From contig JAUIIG010000014.1 in assembly GCA_030431875.1 (NCBI GenBank), forward strand, positions 1 to 57,265: DNA of 57,265 nucleotides. The letters are read 5' to 3'. The position numbers and the translations under genes were made by a program. This document shows positions 19,038-28,459 of this stretch, one piece after another. Below the pieces are notes generated by a model, which did not search any database, was not told the DNA's origin, and worked only from the letters and a program-made list of their open reading frames with translations. Numbering within the stretch: the first letter of the stretch is position 1; every line of letters starts with the position of its first letter. This stretch comes from Alphaproteobacteria bacterium. GTDB lineage: Bacteria > Pseudomonadota > Alphaproteobacteria > Sphingomonadales > Sphingomonadaceae.

Positions 19038-19721
19038 CTAGTCCAGGTTCCGGCGCAGGTAGCGGAAGGTCCAGTACTGGAATGCCGCGAACAACAGCAG
19101 CAGGAAAATCACCAGCTGTATGCGGCCGCCAAGAATGGTCTCTAGCGGCATGTCGAAATTGATCACCCCCATGACGGCAACGGCCAGGGCCAGCATGGTG
19201 AAGAGGTAGAGCCCCAGCGCCGCGCGCCAGCTGGCGCCTAGTGCCAGCCGCATTCCTGCGGCCTTCCTTGCAGGCTTCCGGCCCAGCATGGCTTCGGCCA
19301 GCATGTCGAAATCCTGCCGGAACGAGGTGTGGCGAAACGACAGGGCATTCCGCTCGGCAAGGTCGGCGATATCGGCCGGCAGGTCGCTTGCGGTTGGCAT
19401 GGGCGCATCGTCAACCAGCACGGGAATGACGCGCTTGCCCTTTTGCAATGCGCGGGCGATCTCGGCGCGGACGAAATCGCCATCGGCGGCAATGCGATTC
19501 TCCCCGCCTTCCGGTCCGCGCCAGGCCGGGCCGATCACGGCAACGACCACGTCCGAACGGTCTATCTCCTGCTCCAGACGGTGTGGGAAGTGTTCGCCAA
19601 ATGCGATTGATTCCACGTCGAAAAAGACGCTCTTCACTTCCAGCAGGCTGCCCAGCCTGTCAGCCAGGCGCGCGGCAAAATCCTTGCTGTCGGAACGGCG
19701 ATAGCTGACGAAGACGCGCAT
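19038..19721 (-). CDS. TIR-domain protein with two C-terminal membrane helices
   Basis: This 227-residue protein begins with a TIR domain: VFVSYRRSDSKDFAARLADRL, then VFFDVESIAFGEHF, and DVVVAVIGPAW. The Glu in FDVES (E37) aligns with the catalytic Glu of NAD-hydrolysing TIR domains such as SARM1, so an NADase activity is plausible. Two hydrophobic helices follow at about 167-187 and 200-220. The gene starts with an ATG whose first base overlaps the stop of the upstream lipoprotein gene (ATGA), so the two are translationally coupled. Membrane TIR proteins in bacteria are known as signalling or defence components. Whether this one is defensive is inference. Confidence 0.8.
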   Translation of the reverse strand: MRVFVSYRRSDSKDFAARLADRLGSLLEVKSVFFDVESIAFGEHFPHRLEQEIDRSDVVVAVIGPAWRGPEGGENRIAADGDFVRAEIARALQKGKRVIPVLVDDAPMPTASDLPADIADLAERNALSFRHTSFRQDFDMLAEAMLGRKPARKAAGMRLALGASWRAALGLYLFTMLALAVAVMGVINFDMPLETILGGRIQLVIFLLLLFAAFQYWTFRYLRRNLD

Positions 19722-20560
19722 CAGTTGCCACCCCCACGACGCGCGAACTGCGCTTCAAGCGTGGCGGCGAGGCCGGACTTCACCAGGTGGGTTTGCGGGT
19801 CGAGCTTTCCGGGCGCCAGCGGCTCCAGGTCGTAGCCGATTCCGTCATTCTGGAATTCGTAGATCAGCGCGGTGACCTGGAAGTCATCCGAAAAGGGGAT
19901 CGATCGTGCCTGCCTTGTCAGGTTCGAACTGCCGCCCTGCGTGCGTGCGACGGCTTCTTCGGTGTCGAGTTCTTCCTGCATCGCGGTGGCAAACGGCTGG
20001 TTGGTCACGACAATGGCAATGTAACGGTACAGCGTTGGCGGACGCTCGAGGAAGAGGTCGCGGATCCCGGCCCACAGCGATTCGTCGCTCTCGTCACCGG
20101 GGCGACGGTTGCGCTCTTCTGCGGGCAGGGTGCCGCCGTCTTCGGCGATGCGCTCTGTCTCGGTCGCCAGCAGGAAGCCGCCGGGGATGGAATAGTAGGT
20201 CTGCTGGTAATAGCCCGCCGCTTCCAGCGCCTCGCGCAGACCCTCGCCGGCATCGTAGAGCGACAGGCCCTCGCGCGAAGCGATCATGGAATCGAGCACA
20301 CGGCGCGAGGAGGGCGGCTCTGGCGGCCATTGCGGATAGGCGGGAAGGTCGAGGTCGGGAGAGATCGGGGCGGCAGCAGCTTCGTCTACAGCGTCGACGT
20401 AGGGATCGTCATCATAGGCCGGGCCCTGCGCCTCTTCCTCGTAGCTGTATGCTTCACCCGCATCTTCCGCAGCCTCGCTGCAGCCCCACAGTCCGGCAGG
20501 CAATGCCAGCGTCAAGGCCAATTGCCATAGCTTGCCTGCTGTGTGCCGGCTGCACGTCAT
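19721..20560 (-). CDS. Lipoprotein of unknown function, upstream partner of the TIR gene
   Basis: This 279-residue protein has a lipoprotein signal with an LWGC lipobox (about residue 27), then an acidic linker (EDAGEAYSYEEEAQ) and a folded domain from about residue 85. In that domain the phrase VVTNQPFATAMQEEL and an ending RTQGGSSNLTRQARSIPF are striking, but I recognise no family. The start at 20560 follows AAAGGGGG at a good distance; a longer form to 20599 exists. The stop overlaps the TIR start by four bases. The partner pairing suggests the lipoprotein sits on the outer face and the TIR-TM protein in the inner membrane, which is inference. Confidence 0.7.
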   Translation of the reverse strand: MTCSRHTAGKLWQLALTLALPAGLWGCSEAAEDAGEAYSYEEEAQGPAYDDDPYVDAVDEAAAAPISPDLDLPAYPQWPPEPPSSRRVLDSMIASREGLSLYDAGEGLREALEAAGYYQQTYYSIPGGFLLATETERIAEDGGTLPAEERNRRPGDESDESLWAGIRDLFLERPPTLYRYIAIVVTNQPFATAMQEELDTEEAVARTQGGSSNLTRQARSIPFSDDFQVTALIYEFQNDGIGYDLEPLAPGKLDPQTHLVKSGLAATLEAQFARRGGGN

Positions 20561-20634
20561 TCGACAAACCCCCTTTGTCGCTTCGCCCTGAACTCGCAAA
20601 CCCGCCTCACCTTAGCTTGGCTGGCAGTTAGCGG

Positions 20635-21645
20635 CTAGACCAGCCCTGACGTGACTCCGGTATAGGCAAGGTAGGCGGCCAGCAACACCGCGCCCTCGCG
20701 GCGATTGATGCGGCCACCGGTAAAGGCAAAAACCATCACCACCAGGGCCGCCAGCGTCGCCAGCGGCAGATCGAAGTGCACGATCTTCTCCGGCACCGGG
20801 CCCGGCGCGACCATGCCGGTGACTCCGCCGATGAACAGCAGGTTGTAGATGTTGGAGCCAAGTACGTTGCCCAGCGCGATCTCGCTCTGCTTGCGCGCGG
20901 CGGCGATGATCGAGGTCACCAGCTCTGGCGCGGAGGTGCCAAAGGCGACGATGGTCAGGCCGATGATTTCTTCGCTCACGCCGAGGGAAGAAGCGATGGC
21001 CACGGCGCCGTTCACCAGCAAGGTGCCGCCGCCAATGATGATGCCGAGCCCTGCGAGGAACAGCAGCACGGCCGTCAGCAGGCTGCCGCTGGGTGTGTCG
21101 TGGGGTGCCAGCTCGGGGTCGAACTCGCGAGCGGCCTCGGCGCGGTCGAAGGCCGCGGTGTGGTCATGGTTTGGCGGATGGTCCGGGGGGACCAGCCGTT
21201 CCGCGCGGTAGGCCCAGTAGATGTAGCTTGCCAGAGCGACGAGAAAGGCCGCAGCGACCAGCCTGTCCAGCCCCAGAGTGAAAGATGCCAACACCAGGGC
21301 AAGCGCCGCCACCAGGCCGACGCCGCCATCGCGCCAGAGGGCGTTGCGCTCCACCATCATGGGCGCGATCAGGGCGGAGGTGCCCAGCACCAGCAGCAGG
21401 TTGGCAAGGTTCGATCCGACGATATTGCCGATGGCCAGACCGGGCGAACCGGACATGGCTGCCTGCACGCTGGCGGCGAGCTCGGGTGATGAGGTGCCGA
21501 GGCCCACGATCACCAGGCCGATCAACATGGGCGACAGGCCCAGCCGTTCGGCCAGCCGCACGGCGCCGCGCACCAGCAGGTCGCCGCCCAGCATCAGCAG
21601 CAGCAGGCCGCCGATCAGTGCTCCGATATCGTACAGTTGGGGCAC
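20635..21645 (-). CDS. CaCA-family calcium/sodium antiporter (YrbG-like)
   Basis: This 336-residue protein has about ten membrane helices in two inverted repeats, each with an alpha-repeat signature: VGLGTSSPELAASV and VAFGTSAPELVTSI, with matching GNIVGSNLANLL and GNVLGSNIYNLL. It moves calcium or sodium across the inner membrane. A hydrophilic loop of about 45 residues separates the halves. The start codon is GTG at 21645, and its last base lies inside the accC stop codon (TAGTG), so it is translationally linked to accC. The ion specificity is not visible. Confidence 0.85.
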   Translation of the reverse strand: MPQLYDIGALIGGLLLLMLGGDLLVRGAVRLAERLGLSPMLIGLVIVGLGTSSPELAASVQAAMSGSPGLAIGNIVGSNLANLLLVLGTSALIAPMMVERNALWRDGGVGLVAALALVLASFTLGLDRLVAAAFLVALASYIYWAYRAERLVPPDHPPNHDHTAAFDRAEAAREFDPELAPHDTPSGSLLTAVLLFLAGLGIIIGGGTLLVNGAVAIASSLGVSEEIIGLTIVAFGTSAPELVTSIIAAARKQSEIALGNVLGSNIYNLLFIGGVTGMVAPGPVPEKIVHFDLPLATLAALVVMVFAFTGGRINRREGAVLLAAYLAYTGVTSGLV

Positions 21646-23009
21646 TAGCCCTCCGCGTCAGTGTTGTCGCGGGTTGCGAGCCACTCCTCGAGCCACTTGA
21701 TGGTGTAATCGCCGCTGAGCACGTCGGGTTGCTTGAGCAGTTCCTGGTGCAGCGGGATCGAGGTCTTCACGCCCGAGATCACCATCTCCTCCAGCGCGCG
21801 GCGCAGGCGCATCAGGCAGCCTTCGCGCGTGCGACCGTAGACGATCAGCTTGGCGATCATGGAATCGTAGTAGGGCGGGATCGAGTAACCGGCGTAAAGC
21901 CCGCTATCGACGCGAACATGCATGCCGCCAGCCTGATGATAGTAATCAATCTTGCCGGGGCTGGGCGCGAAGGTGAACGGGTCTTCCGCATTGATGCGGC
22001 ACTCAATCGCGTGGCCGGAGAAGACCAGCTCTTCCTGCTTCACCGAAAGGTCCTTGCCGTCGGCAATGCGGATCTGCTCGCGCACCAGGTCGACGCCGGT
22101 AATGGCCTCGGTCACGGGGTGTTCCACTTGCAGGCGGGTGTTCATCTCGATGAAGTAGAACTCGCCGTCTTCCCACAGGAACTCGATCGTGCCCGCGCCG
22201 CGATAGCCCATGTCGGCCATGGCCTTGGCGACGATGCCGCCCATGCGCTCGCGCTCTTCGGGCGTGATGACGGGCGAGGGCGCTTCCTCGAACACTTTCT
22301 GGTGGCGGCGCTGCAGGCTGCAGTCGCGTTCGCCCAGGTGAATGGCGTTGCCGCGACCATCGCCGAACACCTGGAATTCGATGTGCCGCGGGTTCCCGAG
22401 GTACTTCTCGAGGTACATGGTGTCGTCGCCGAAGGCCGCCTTGGCCTCGTTCATGGCGCGCTTGACCAGCGGTTCCATCGATTCCGCGTCGGGGATTACC
22501 TGCATGCCGCGACCGCCGCCGCCCGCAGCGGCCTTGGCGATCACCGGATAGCCGATCTCGTCGGCAACGCGGCGCATCTCGTCGAAGTCGGAAATGGCGC
22601 CGTCGCTGCCCGGGACTAACGGCAGGCCGAGTGCGCCCGCCGTGAGCTTGGCCTGCACCTTGTCGCCCATGGTGCGGATATGTTCGGGCTTGGGCCCGAT
22701 CCAGGCGATGTCGTGGGCCTCGACGATGTCGGCGAACTTGGCGTTTTCCGAGAGGAAGCCGTAGCCGGGGTGGATGGCATCCGCGCCGGTGATTTCGGCA
22801 GCCGAGATGATCGCCGCGTGGTTGAGGTAGCTTTCGGTCGCCGAGGGCGGGCCGATGCAAACGGCATGGTCGGCCAGCCGCACGTGCATGGCATCAGCGT
22901 CAGCGGTGGAGTGCACCGCGACCGTCTCGATCCCCATTTCATGCGCAGCGCGATGGATTCGCAGCGCGATTTCGCCGCGGTTGGCAATCAGTATGCGCGA
23001 AATGCCCAT
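21645..23009 (-). CDS. accC: AccC: biotin carboxylase subunit of acetyl-CoA carboxylase
   Basis: This 454-residue protein is a typical biotin carboxylase. It starts [17 protein letters not shown], has the biotin carboxylase ATP-grasp pattern with [10 protein letters not shown], and ends with a [19 protein letters not shown]-like stretch. It carboxylates the biotin carried by AccB, in the first committed step of fatty-acid synthesis. It begins two bases after the accB stop, so the genes are one operon in the order aroQ-accB-accC, with the antiporter gene downstream. Length is usual (about 450). Confidence 0.97.
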   Translation of the reverse strand: MGISRILIANRGEIALRIHRAAHEMGIETVAVHSTADADAMHVRLADHAVCIGPPSATESYLNHAAIISAAEITGADAIHPGYGFLSENAKFADIVEAHDIAWIGPKPEHIRTMGDKVQAKLTAGALGLPLVPGSDGAISDFDEMRRVADEIGYPVIAKAAAGGGGRGMQVIPDAESMEPLVKRAMNEAKAAFGDDTMYLEKYLGNPRHIEFQVFGDGRGNAIHLGERDCSLQRRHQKVFEEAPSPVITPEERERMGGIVAKAMADMGYRGAGTIEFLWEDGEFYFIEMNTRLQVEHPVTEAITGVDLVREQIRIADGKDLSVKQEELVFSGHAIECRINAEDPFTFAPSPGKIDYYHQAGGMHVRVDSGLYAGYSIPPYYDSMIAKLIVYGRTREGCLMRLRRALEEMVISGVKTSIPLHQELLKQPDVLSGDYTIKWLEEWLATRDNTDAEG

Positions 23010-23011
23010 GG

Positions 23012-23509
23012 TTAGGCCACGACCACCAGCGGCTGGTCGAATTCGACCGGAGAGCCGTTGTCGACCAGGATCGCCTTCACAGTGCCATCAGCCGGGGCGG
23101 TAATCGGGTTCATCACCTTCATCGCCTCGACGATCAGCAGGGTCGCGCCCTTCTTCACGCTGTCACCGACAGACACGAAGTTGGGCGAGCCCGGATCGGG
23201 CGCGAGGTAGGCCGTGCCAACCATCGGCGACTTCACCGAATTGGCGTGGTCGACGGCGTCGCCTGCCGGTTCAGCTGGCGCCGCCGCCGGAGCGGCAGGG
23301 GCCGGTGCTGCAGCGACCGGTGCGGGCGCCGCCACCGCTGCCGGAGCGGCGGCCACGCTGGCGCGCGAGACGCGGATCTTGCGATCGTCGTCTTCGACTT
23401 CGATTTCGGTCAGGCCGGTTTCGGCCAGGATGTCGGCCAACTCGCGCACCAGCGCGGTGTCGACTTCGAGACCACCCTTGCGGGCGGTTTTGCCCTTCGT
23501 CTCAGGCAT
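23012..23509 (-). CDS. accB: AccB: biotin carboxyl carrier protein
   Basis: This 165-residue protein has an N-terminal region, an Ala/Pro-rich linker (about residues 50-82), and a C-terminal biotinyl domain with the biotinylation motif EAMKVMN. The linker makes the domain mobile between the two active sites of acetyl-CoA carboxylase. It sits between aroQ and accC in the same direction. The start reads [13 protein letters not shown] at 23509; a shorter start could not be excluded but the N-terminal helix [15 protein letters not shown] fits the family. Confidence 0.97.
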   Translation of the reverse strand: MPETKGKTARKGGLEVDTALVRELADILAETGLTEIEVEDDDRKIRVSRASVAAAPAAVAAPAPVAAAPAPAAPAAAPAEPAGDAVDHANSVKSPMVGTAYLAPDPGSPNFVSVGDSVKKGATLLIVEAMKVMNPITAPADGTVKAILVDNGSPVEFDQPLVVVA

Positions 23510-23588
23510 GCATTCCCCATTCTGCGACCATTGTCTGGAAGCCTGCGGCTAGAGCCCTTCTTGCCGCAAGGCAAGGGTTGGCGCGTTG

Positions 23589-24023
23589 TCAGAGCTTGGC
23601 TGCGGCTTCCAGCGCCAGCTCGTATCCGTAAGCGCCAAAGCCCGCAATCGAGCCCATGGCAGCCATGCCGACATAGCTCTTGTGGCGATAGGCCTCGCGC
23701 GCGGCGGGGTTGGAGATGTGGACTTCGATCACCGGCGTGCGGATCGACCGAATCGCGTCGTAAAGCGCCAGCGAAGTGTGGGTCAGGGCACCGGCGTTAA
23801 GGATCACCGCCTTGGCCCCGTCCGCCTGCGCTTCATGCAGCCAGTCGCACAGGTGGCCTTCGTGATTGGACTGCCGCACGTCGACCGCGAGTCCCAAAGT
23901 CTGTGCACGATCTTCCAGCCGCGCGGCAATGTCGTCGAGCGTGTCCGCTCCGTAGATCTCCGGCTCACGCACGCCGAGCAGGTTGAGGTTGGGGCCGTTG
24001 AGGACGAATACAGTGTCAGTCAT
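23589..24023 (-). CDS. aroQ: AroQ: type II 3-dehydroquinate dehydratase
   Basis: This 144-residue protein is a type II dehydroquinase of the shikimate pathway. It starts VFVLNGPNLNLLGVREPEIYG, with Tyr in the lid loop and a basic site (NAGALTHTS, EVHISN). It removes water from 3-dehydroquinate. The gap of about 79 bases to accB and the same direction fit the alphaproteobacterial aroQ-accB-accC cluster. Length is usual for the type II family. Confidence 0.95.
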   Translation of the reverse strand: MTDTVFVLNGPNLNLLGVREPEIYGADTLDDIAARLEDRAQTLGLAVDVRQSNHEGHLCDWLHEAQADGAKAVILNAGALTHTSLALYDAIRSIRTPVIEVHISNPAAREAYRHKSYVGMAAMGSIAGFGAYGYELALEAAAKL

Positions 24024-24080
24024 GCACCAGCCCTTAGCCGCTCGAGCGGGGACGGGCCAAGGGCTGATTGCAATTGATCG

Positions 24081-24599
24081 TCAGGTGCAGCCGTGCGCCG
24101 CGGAGCGATAGTCGGGAAATTCATGCAGCGGGGCGTTGGCGCGGATCCAGTCGGCGATATCCTGGTAGGCGATGATATAGGCATCGTGGAGCCTTTGGTG
24201 ACTGATCGCCACGATCTTGCCGGGCATGTCGCCCCAGGTTGTAGGTTCGATAACCAGCCCGTCGAATGGCAACAGGATGGGGCAGGCACCATACCCGAAC
24301 GGCTTCCAGATGGTGAAGGACACGCCCTCGTCATGGATGGCGACCTGCACCGGGGGATACTTGTGATAGCCCGTCGCCCACAGTTCGCGGCGCGGCACAT
24401 CGCTTATCAGTAGGGTGCCGAAGCTCTTGCTTGCCCGCTTCTCGGGAAGCTGACGAACACCGAAGCGGCGGGCAAACCATTCCCACCGCCTCAGCTTCAT
24501 GCGCTGGACAAAGAAGAAGAGGCCAACAAACACCAGCACGCCCACAGAGGCGCTGAAGGCCGATGACATCGACTGGATCAATTCGGTTTCCCCGTTCAT
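24081..24599 (-). CDS. Hypothetical protein with one N-terminal membrane helix
   Basis: This 172-residue protein has one hydrophobic helix at about residues 14-31 and then a soluble domain with Trp and Tyr residues (WEWFARRFG, YHKYPPVQVAIHD, WADWIRANAPLHEFPDY-like). I do not recognise a family. The domain may face the cytosol because positive residues follow the helix. The start at 24599 has no strong SD. The holin gene lies upstream on the same strand after 43 bases. Function unknown. Confidence 0.55.
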   Translation of the reverse strand: MNGETELIQSMSSAFSASVGVLVFVGLFFFVQRMKLRRWEWFARRFGVRQLPEKRASKSFGTLLISDVPRRELWATGYHKYPPVQVAIHDEGVSFTIWKPFGYGACPILLPFDGLVIEPTTWGDMPGKIVAISHQRLHDAYIIAYQDIADWIRANAPLHEFPDYRSAAHGCT

Positions 24600-24642
24600 T
24601 CGGGAAAGCCATAGCAGCTTCGGGTAAGCTATCCGTAAACGC

Positions 24643-25056
24643 CTATTTTTCCACGCCTTTGATCTTCCCCCACTGACGTGCGGCGGTGTAGCCGAGGTAG
24701 CCGGTGCCGAAGAGCGCGTAGAGCGGCTCGGGCAGGCCGGAGAGATAGTCGTTCATGCCGCTGGCAATGTCCTGCGCTGTCGCCGGGGAAAAGGCCGACA
24801 GCAGGCCCATCGGCAGCGCGGTCAGCAGCAGGACGTACATCACGTAAAGGAAGCTGGGCCGGGCGCGGCTGGTCCAGGGATCGGTGGAGTTGGCCTCGGC
24901 CACGATGGCGGAAAGGCGCGCTTCGATCAGCTGCATTTCCTGCGTGCCTTCCAGCTTGAGCAGTTCCAGCTTGGCGCGTTCGCGCGCTTCCTTGTCGGGG
25001 ATCACCTTGTCGATGATCGAGGTGATCGGGCCGATGAGCGTTTCGAGGAGGGACAT
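24643..25056 (-). CDS. GTA-type 3TM holin, solitary
   Basis: This 137-residue protein matches the family of three-transmembrane holins linked to gene transfer agents. It has an N-terminal amphipathic helix (IGPITSIIDKVIPDKEARERAK), a basic region, and hydrophobic segments around 68-90 and 105-120. GTA or phage holins let endolysins reach the wall. No capsid, portal, endolysin or terminase gene is visible nearby, so this copy is solitary. The ATG at 25056 matches family starts; the longer form to 25155 adds Cys-rich sequence without pattern. SD: GGAGGGGG-like bases are present close upstream. Confidence 0.7.
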   Translation of the reverse strand: MSLLETLIGPITSIIDKVIPDKEARERAKLELLKLEGTQEMQLIEARLSAIVAEANSTDPWTSRARPSFLYVMYVLLLTALPMGLLSAFSPATAQDIASGMNDYLSGLPEPLYALFGTGYLGYTAARQWGKIKGVEK

Positions 25057-25178
25057 TGGGGGCTCCACACTGTTGGATTCGCAGCATGGTGTGTTGCACC
25101 GTGGAAGGTGTAGGAAAGGTCCTTCTTGCTTCGCGCGGCTTCGCGCCATAGCCATGCGGGCCGAAAGGGAGTGAGGAA

Positions 25179-26465
25179 TTGAGCACCACGCAACGTTATT
25201 CGACCGTAGCCATCGTACTGCACTGGCTGATTGCGCTGGCCCTGGCGGGCGAGATCGCGCTCGGCTTTGCCATGCCCAAGGACGCCAGCGGCTTTGCGCT
25301 TTACCAGCTGCACAAGTCGATCGGCATCACCATCCTCTTGCTCAGCCTGGTGCGGCTGGGCTGGAGGCTGACGCACAGGCCGCCGGCGCAGTTGGAAGGC
25401 GGCTGGGAAGGCAAGCTGGCCAGCCTGGTGCACGTGCTGTTTTACGTGGTAATGATTGCCACGCCGCTGGCAGGCTGGGCGCTGGTGTCCACCGATCCGA
25501 TCAACGTCCCGACCGTGCTGTTCGGCGTTGTTCCGCTGCCACACCTTCCACTGGACGCGGGCATCAACGATTTCGCGCACGAAGCGCACGAGATCCTTGC
25601 CTTCGTCGCGATCGGCTTGTTCGTCCTGCATGTCGTCGGCGCCTTGCGGCACCACTTCCTGCTGAAGGACGGATTGCTGGCACGCATGAGCTTTGACAAG
25701 GGCGGAATGGCGCTGGGTTTGCTCGCAGCCGTGCTGTTGGTGGGGGCTGGGGTTTTCTTCGGGCTCGGCGGCTCGCAGGAAGAAGAGCACGATCATGCGA
25801 CCGATCACGGGCCGGCTACCACTGAAGATTCTGTGACGGGCGAAGGCACGCCGGCCGATGACGGCCACGACCATGTCCACGAAGAGGACGCGGAAGCCGC
25901 TGACAGCGAGGAAGCTGCGGAGGAAGCGGCCGAACCCGAAGCCGAAGAGACCGCTGCGGCCGCTGAACCCGCCGGTCCGCCGCCGAGTTGGGCGATCCAG
26001 CCGGGCGGTTCGCTGCGGTTCAGTGTCACCAATTCAGGCGCGGCGCTGAATGGCCGCTTCGCCAGCTGGAGCGGGGACATCGCGATGGACCCGGACGCCC
26101 CGGAAAGCGCGGCAATCACCATTCGCGTCGACCTTGCCAGCGCCACGCTGGGCGATGCCACGCAGGATTCGATGCTCAGCGGCGCCGACTTTTTCAACAC
26201 CAGCTCCTTTCCGCAGGCCACCTGGCGCAGCACCTCGGTGCGCCGCGTTTCCGGCAATCGCTACGAGGCAAACGGCACGCTCACCCTGAAAGGGGTCAGC
26301 CGCCCGCAGCGGATCACCTTCACGCTGGATGGTAGCGGCAACAGCCGCTCGGTATCCGGCTCGGCCACGGTAGACCGCAATGCCTTCAGTGTGGGCGTGG
26401 GAGACAGCGCGGCAAACCTTGGGGGCAATGTAACGGTGAACTTCACCTTCGACGCGCGTTCCTGA
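25179..26465 (+). CDS. Cytochrome b561-YceI fusion protein
   Basis: This 428-residue protein joins two domains. Residues 1-190 are a four-helix cytochrome b561 of the bacterial di-heme type (RYSTVAIVLHWLIALAL, HKSIGITILLLSLVRLGWRL, HEILAFVAIGL). Residues about 260-428 are a YceI-like domain, a small lipocalin-like fold that binds isoprenoids and is exported in its usual form. A Glu-rich linker (EEDAEAADSEEAAEEAAE) connects them. The start is TTG at 25179; the preceding GGGAGTGAGG is a fair SD. It may move electrons to or from quinones and bind an isoprenoid nearby; this is inference. Confidence 0.85.
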   Translation: MSTTQRYSTVAIVLHWLIALALAGEIALGFAMPKDASGFALYQLHKSIGITILLLSLVRLGWRLTHRPPAQLEGGWEGKLASLVHVLFYVVMIATPLAGWALVSTDPINVPTVLFGVVPLPHLPLDAGINDFAHEAHEILAFVAIGLFVLHVVGALRHHFLLKDGLLARMSFDKGGMALGLLAAVLLVGAGVFFGLGGSQEEEHDHATDHGPATTEDSVTGEGTPADDGHDHVHEEDAEAADSEEAAEEAAEPEAEETAAAAEPAGPPPSWAIQPGGSLRFSVTNSGAALNGRFASWSGDIAMDPDAPESAAITIRVDLASATLGDATQDSMLSGADFFNTSSFPQATWRSTSVRRVSGNRYEANGTLTLKGVSRPQRITFTLDGSGNSRSVSGSATVDRNAFSVGVGDSAANLGGNVTVNFTFDARS

Positions 26466-26498
26466 GATGGAAACGCGGGGATCAAAGCAGGTGACGCG

Positions 26499-26954
26499 GT
26501 GAAATGGTCGGTCCTCCTTGTCGCAGCAGCCATGCTCGCCCCCAATTCGGCCGAAGCCTGTTCATGGGGCTACGAGCGCGGCTTTTCGCCCGAGGAGGTC
26601 AAGCGCCGCACTGACGTGATCGCCGTGCGCGCGACTTTCCGCTTCGAGGAAATGCGCGGGGAGCGCTGGACTGACCCCGAAGGCCAGGAATGGATCAGCA
26701 ATCCGGAGGTTGTCGGAGTCGTGGAACGCGGTGCGATGCACCTCGAGACCATCCATACCCCCGGTGGCCAGTTTGAAGGCATGACATGCATCTTCCCTGC
26801 GCGCGGCCCGGTTTCCGACGCACGCGGCACGTTCTGGATCGAACAGCGCCCCGAACACGGGCGCTACCGCATCCTGCATTGGGAAGGCGAATACCTCGAG
26901 CCGGCAGGCGATGCCGCGCAGACAGCAGAAGACCACGGAAGGCAAGAATCATGA
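26499..26954 (+). CDS. Secreted protein of unknown function
   Basis: This 151-residue protein has a signal peptide (MKWSVLLVAAAMLAPNSAEA). Three Cys residues occur (Cys21 and one in MTCIFPARG, plus others) and the body has no recognised motif. The start is GTG at 26499. Its stop overlaps the start of metY by four bases (ATGA), so it is translationally coupled to metY, although a common function is not evident. Short, acidic and possibly periplasmic. Confidence 0.55.
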   Translation: MKWSVLLVAAAMLAPNSAEACSWGYERGFSPEEVKRRTDVIAVRATFRFEEMRGERWTDPEGQEWISNPEVVGVVERGAMHLETIHTPGGQFEGMTCIFPARGPVSDARGTFWIEQRPEHGRYRILHWEGEYLEPAGDAAQTAEDHGRQES

Positions 26955-28240
26955 CGAGCCAGAAGATCGAAACGCTCACCATCCACGCCGGGCAGCAGCC
27001 CGACCCGACCACCAATGCGCGGATCACGCCGATCTACCAGACGGCGAGTTACGTCTTCAACGATGCCGAGCATGCGGCGAACCTCTTCGCGCTCAAGGAA
27101 TTCGGCAACATCTACAGCCGCATCATGAACCCCACCAACGATGCGCTGGAGCAGAAGATTGCCGCGCTTGAAGGCGGGGTGGGTGCGCTGGGCGTTGCCT
27201 CGGGTCATGCCGCGCAGTTGATCGCCTTCCACACCCTGATGGAGCCGGGCTGCAACATCGTCGCGGCGAAGAAGCTCTACGGCGGCTCGCTCAACCAGAT
27301 GGGCGAAAGCTTCCGCAAGTTCGGCTGGGAAACGCGCTTTGTCGACACCGACGATGTCGAGAACGTGCGCGCTGCCATCGATGACAAGACGCGTTGCGTC
27401 TTCATCGAAAGCCTCGCCAACCCCGGCGGCGTTGTCACCGATATCCAGGCCATCGCGGACATCGCGCACGCAGGCGGCGTCCCGCTGATCGTGGACAATA
27501 CCATGGCCAGCCCGGCGCTGTGCCGCCCGTTCGATCATGGCGCGGATATCGTCACCCACTCCACCACCAAGTTCCTCAATGGCCATGGCAATTCCATCGG
27601 CGGGGTGATCGTCGACAGCGGCAAGTTCGACTGGAAGGCGCAGGGCGACAAGTTCCCCAGCCTGACGCAGCCGAACGGTTCCTATCACGGGGCAGTGCTG
27701 GTCGACGCGCTGGAGCCGGTCGGCCCCATTGCCTTCATCATCGCCTGCCGCGTGCTGGGCCTGCGCGACCTTGGCCCGGCCATGGCGCCGCAGAACGCCT
27801 GGCTGGCGCTGACCGGCATGGAAACGCTCGCCCTGCGCATGGAGCGCCACTGCGACAACGCGCTGGCGGTGGCCAAGTGGTTGCAGGCGCACGAGAAGAT
27901 CGACTGGGTCAGCTATGCCGGGCTGGACGGCAACGCCTACAAGCCGCTCGCCGACAAGTACCTCGGCGGCAAGGGCGGGGCGGTGTTCACCTTTGGCGTG
28001 AAGGGTGGCTACGAGGCCGGTGTGAAGCTGGTGCAGGGCGTCCAGCTGTTCAGCCACCTTGCCAATATCGGCGACACGCGCAGCCTGATCATCCATCCGG
28101 CGTCCACGACGCACAGCCAGCTGGAAGGCGACGCTCTGGTTGCCGCCGGTGCCGGACCGGACGTGGTGCGCATCTCCGTGGGCATCGAGCATGTCGACGA
28201 TATCATCGCCGACCTCGAACAGGCGCTCGCGGCAATCTGA
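26951..28240 (+). CDS. metY: O-acetylhomoserine aminocarboxypropyltransferase
   Basis: This 429-residue protein is a PLP-dependent trans-sulfuration family enzyme, with the Lys-binding motif HSTTKFLNGHG, the phosphate-binding GVASGHAAQLIAF and IYSRIMNPTNDALE at the N-terminus. It makes homocysteine from O-acetylhomoserine and sulfide, or the methyl analogue. The start at 26951 reads MTSQKIETLTIHAGQQPD, typical of MetY; an in-frame upstream extension to 26786 overlaps the preceding gene. Length (about 430) is normal for MetY. Confidence 0.92.
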   Translation: MTSQKIETLTIHAGQQPDPTTNARITPIYQTASYVFNDAEHAANLFALKEFGNIYSRIMNPTNDALEQKIAALEGGVGALGVASGHAAQLIAFHTLMEPGCNIVAAKKLYGGSLNQMGESFRKFGWETRFVDTDDVENVRAAIDDKTRCVFIESLANPGGVVTDIQAIADIAHAGGVPLIVDNTMASPALCRPFDHGADIVTHSTTKFLNGHGNSIGGVIVDSGKFDWKAQGDKFPSLTQPNGSYHGAVLVDALEPVGPIAFIIACRVLGLRDLGPAMAPQNAWLALTGMETLALRMERHCDNALAVAKWLQAHEKIDWVSYAGLDGNAYKPLADKYLGGKGGAVFTFGVKGGYEAGVKLVQGVQLFSHLANIGDTRSLIIHPASTTHSQLEGDALVAAGAGPDVVRISVGIEHVDDIIADLEQALAAI

Positions 28241-28459
28241 CCCTCTGTCGACTATCGCCAAGGGGGCCCGATCGTACCGCCCAAGTCAGGTATTGAAGTT
28301 CGCCTACAGCACGCCTAATTCGGCAAGCAGCGGATACCGGGCCCCTCTGGCGGGCGGCGCAAGCCTCCCGTGATGTCGGACCGCATCGATTAAGTCGGTG
28401 CAGTCGGACGGGGGCTTACTCCTCTGAAGTGCACCGATGCACAAGAGGAGACGATTTGC

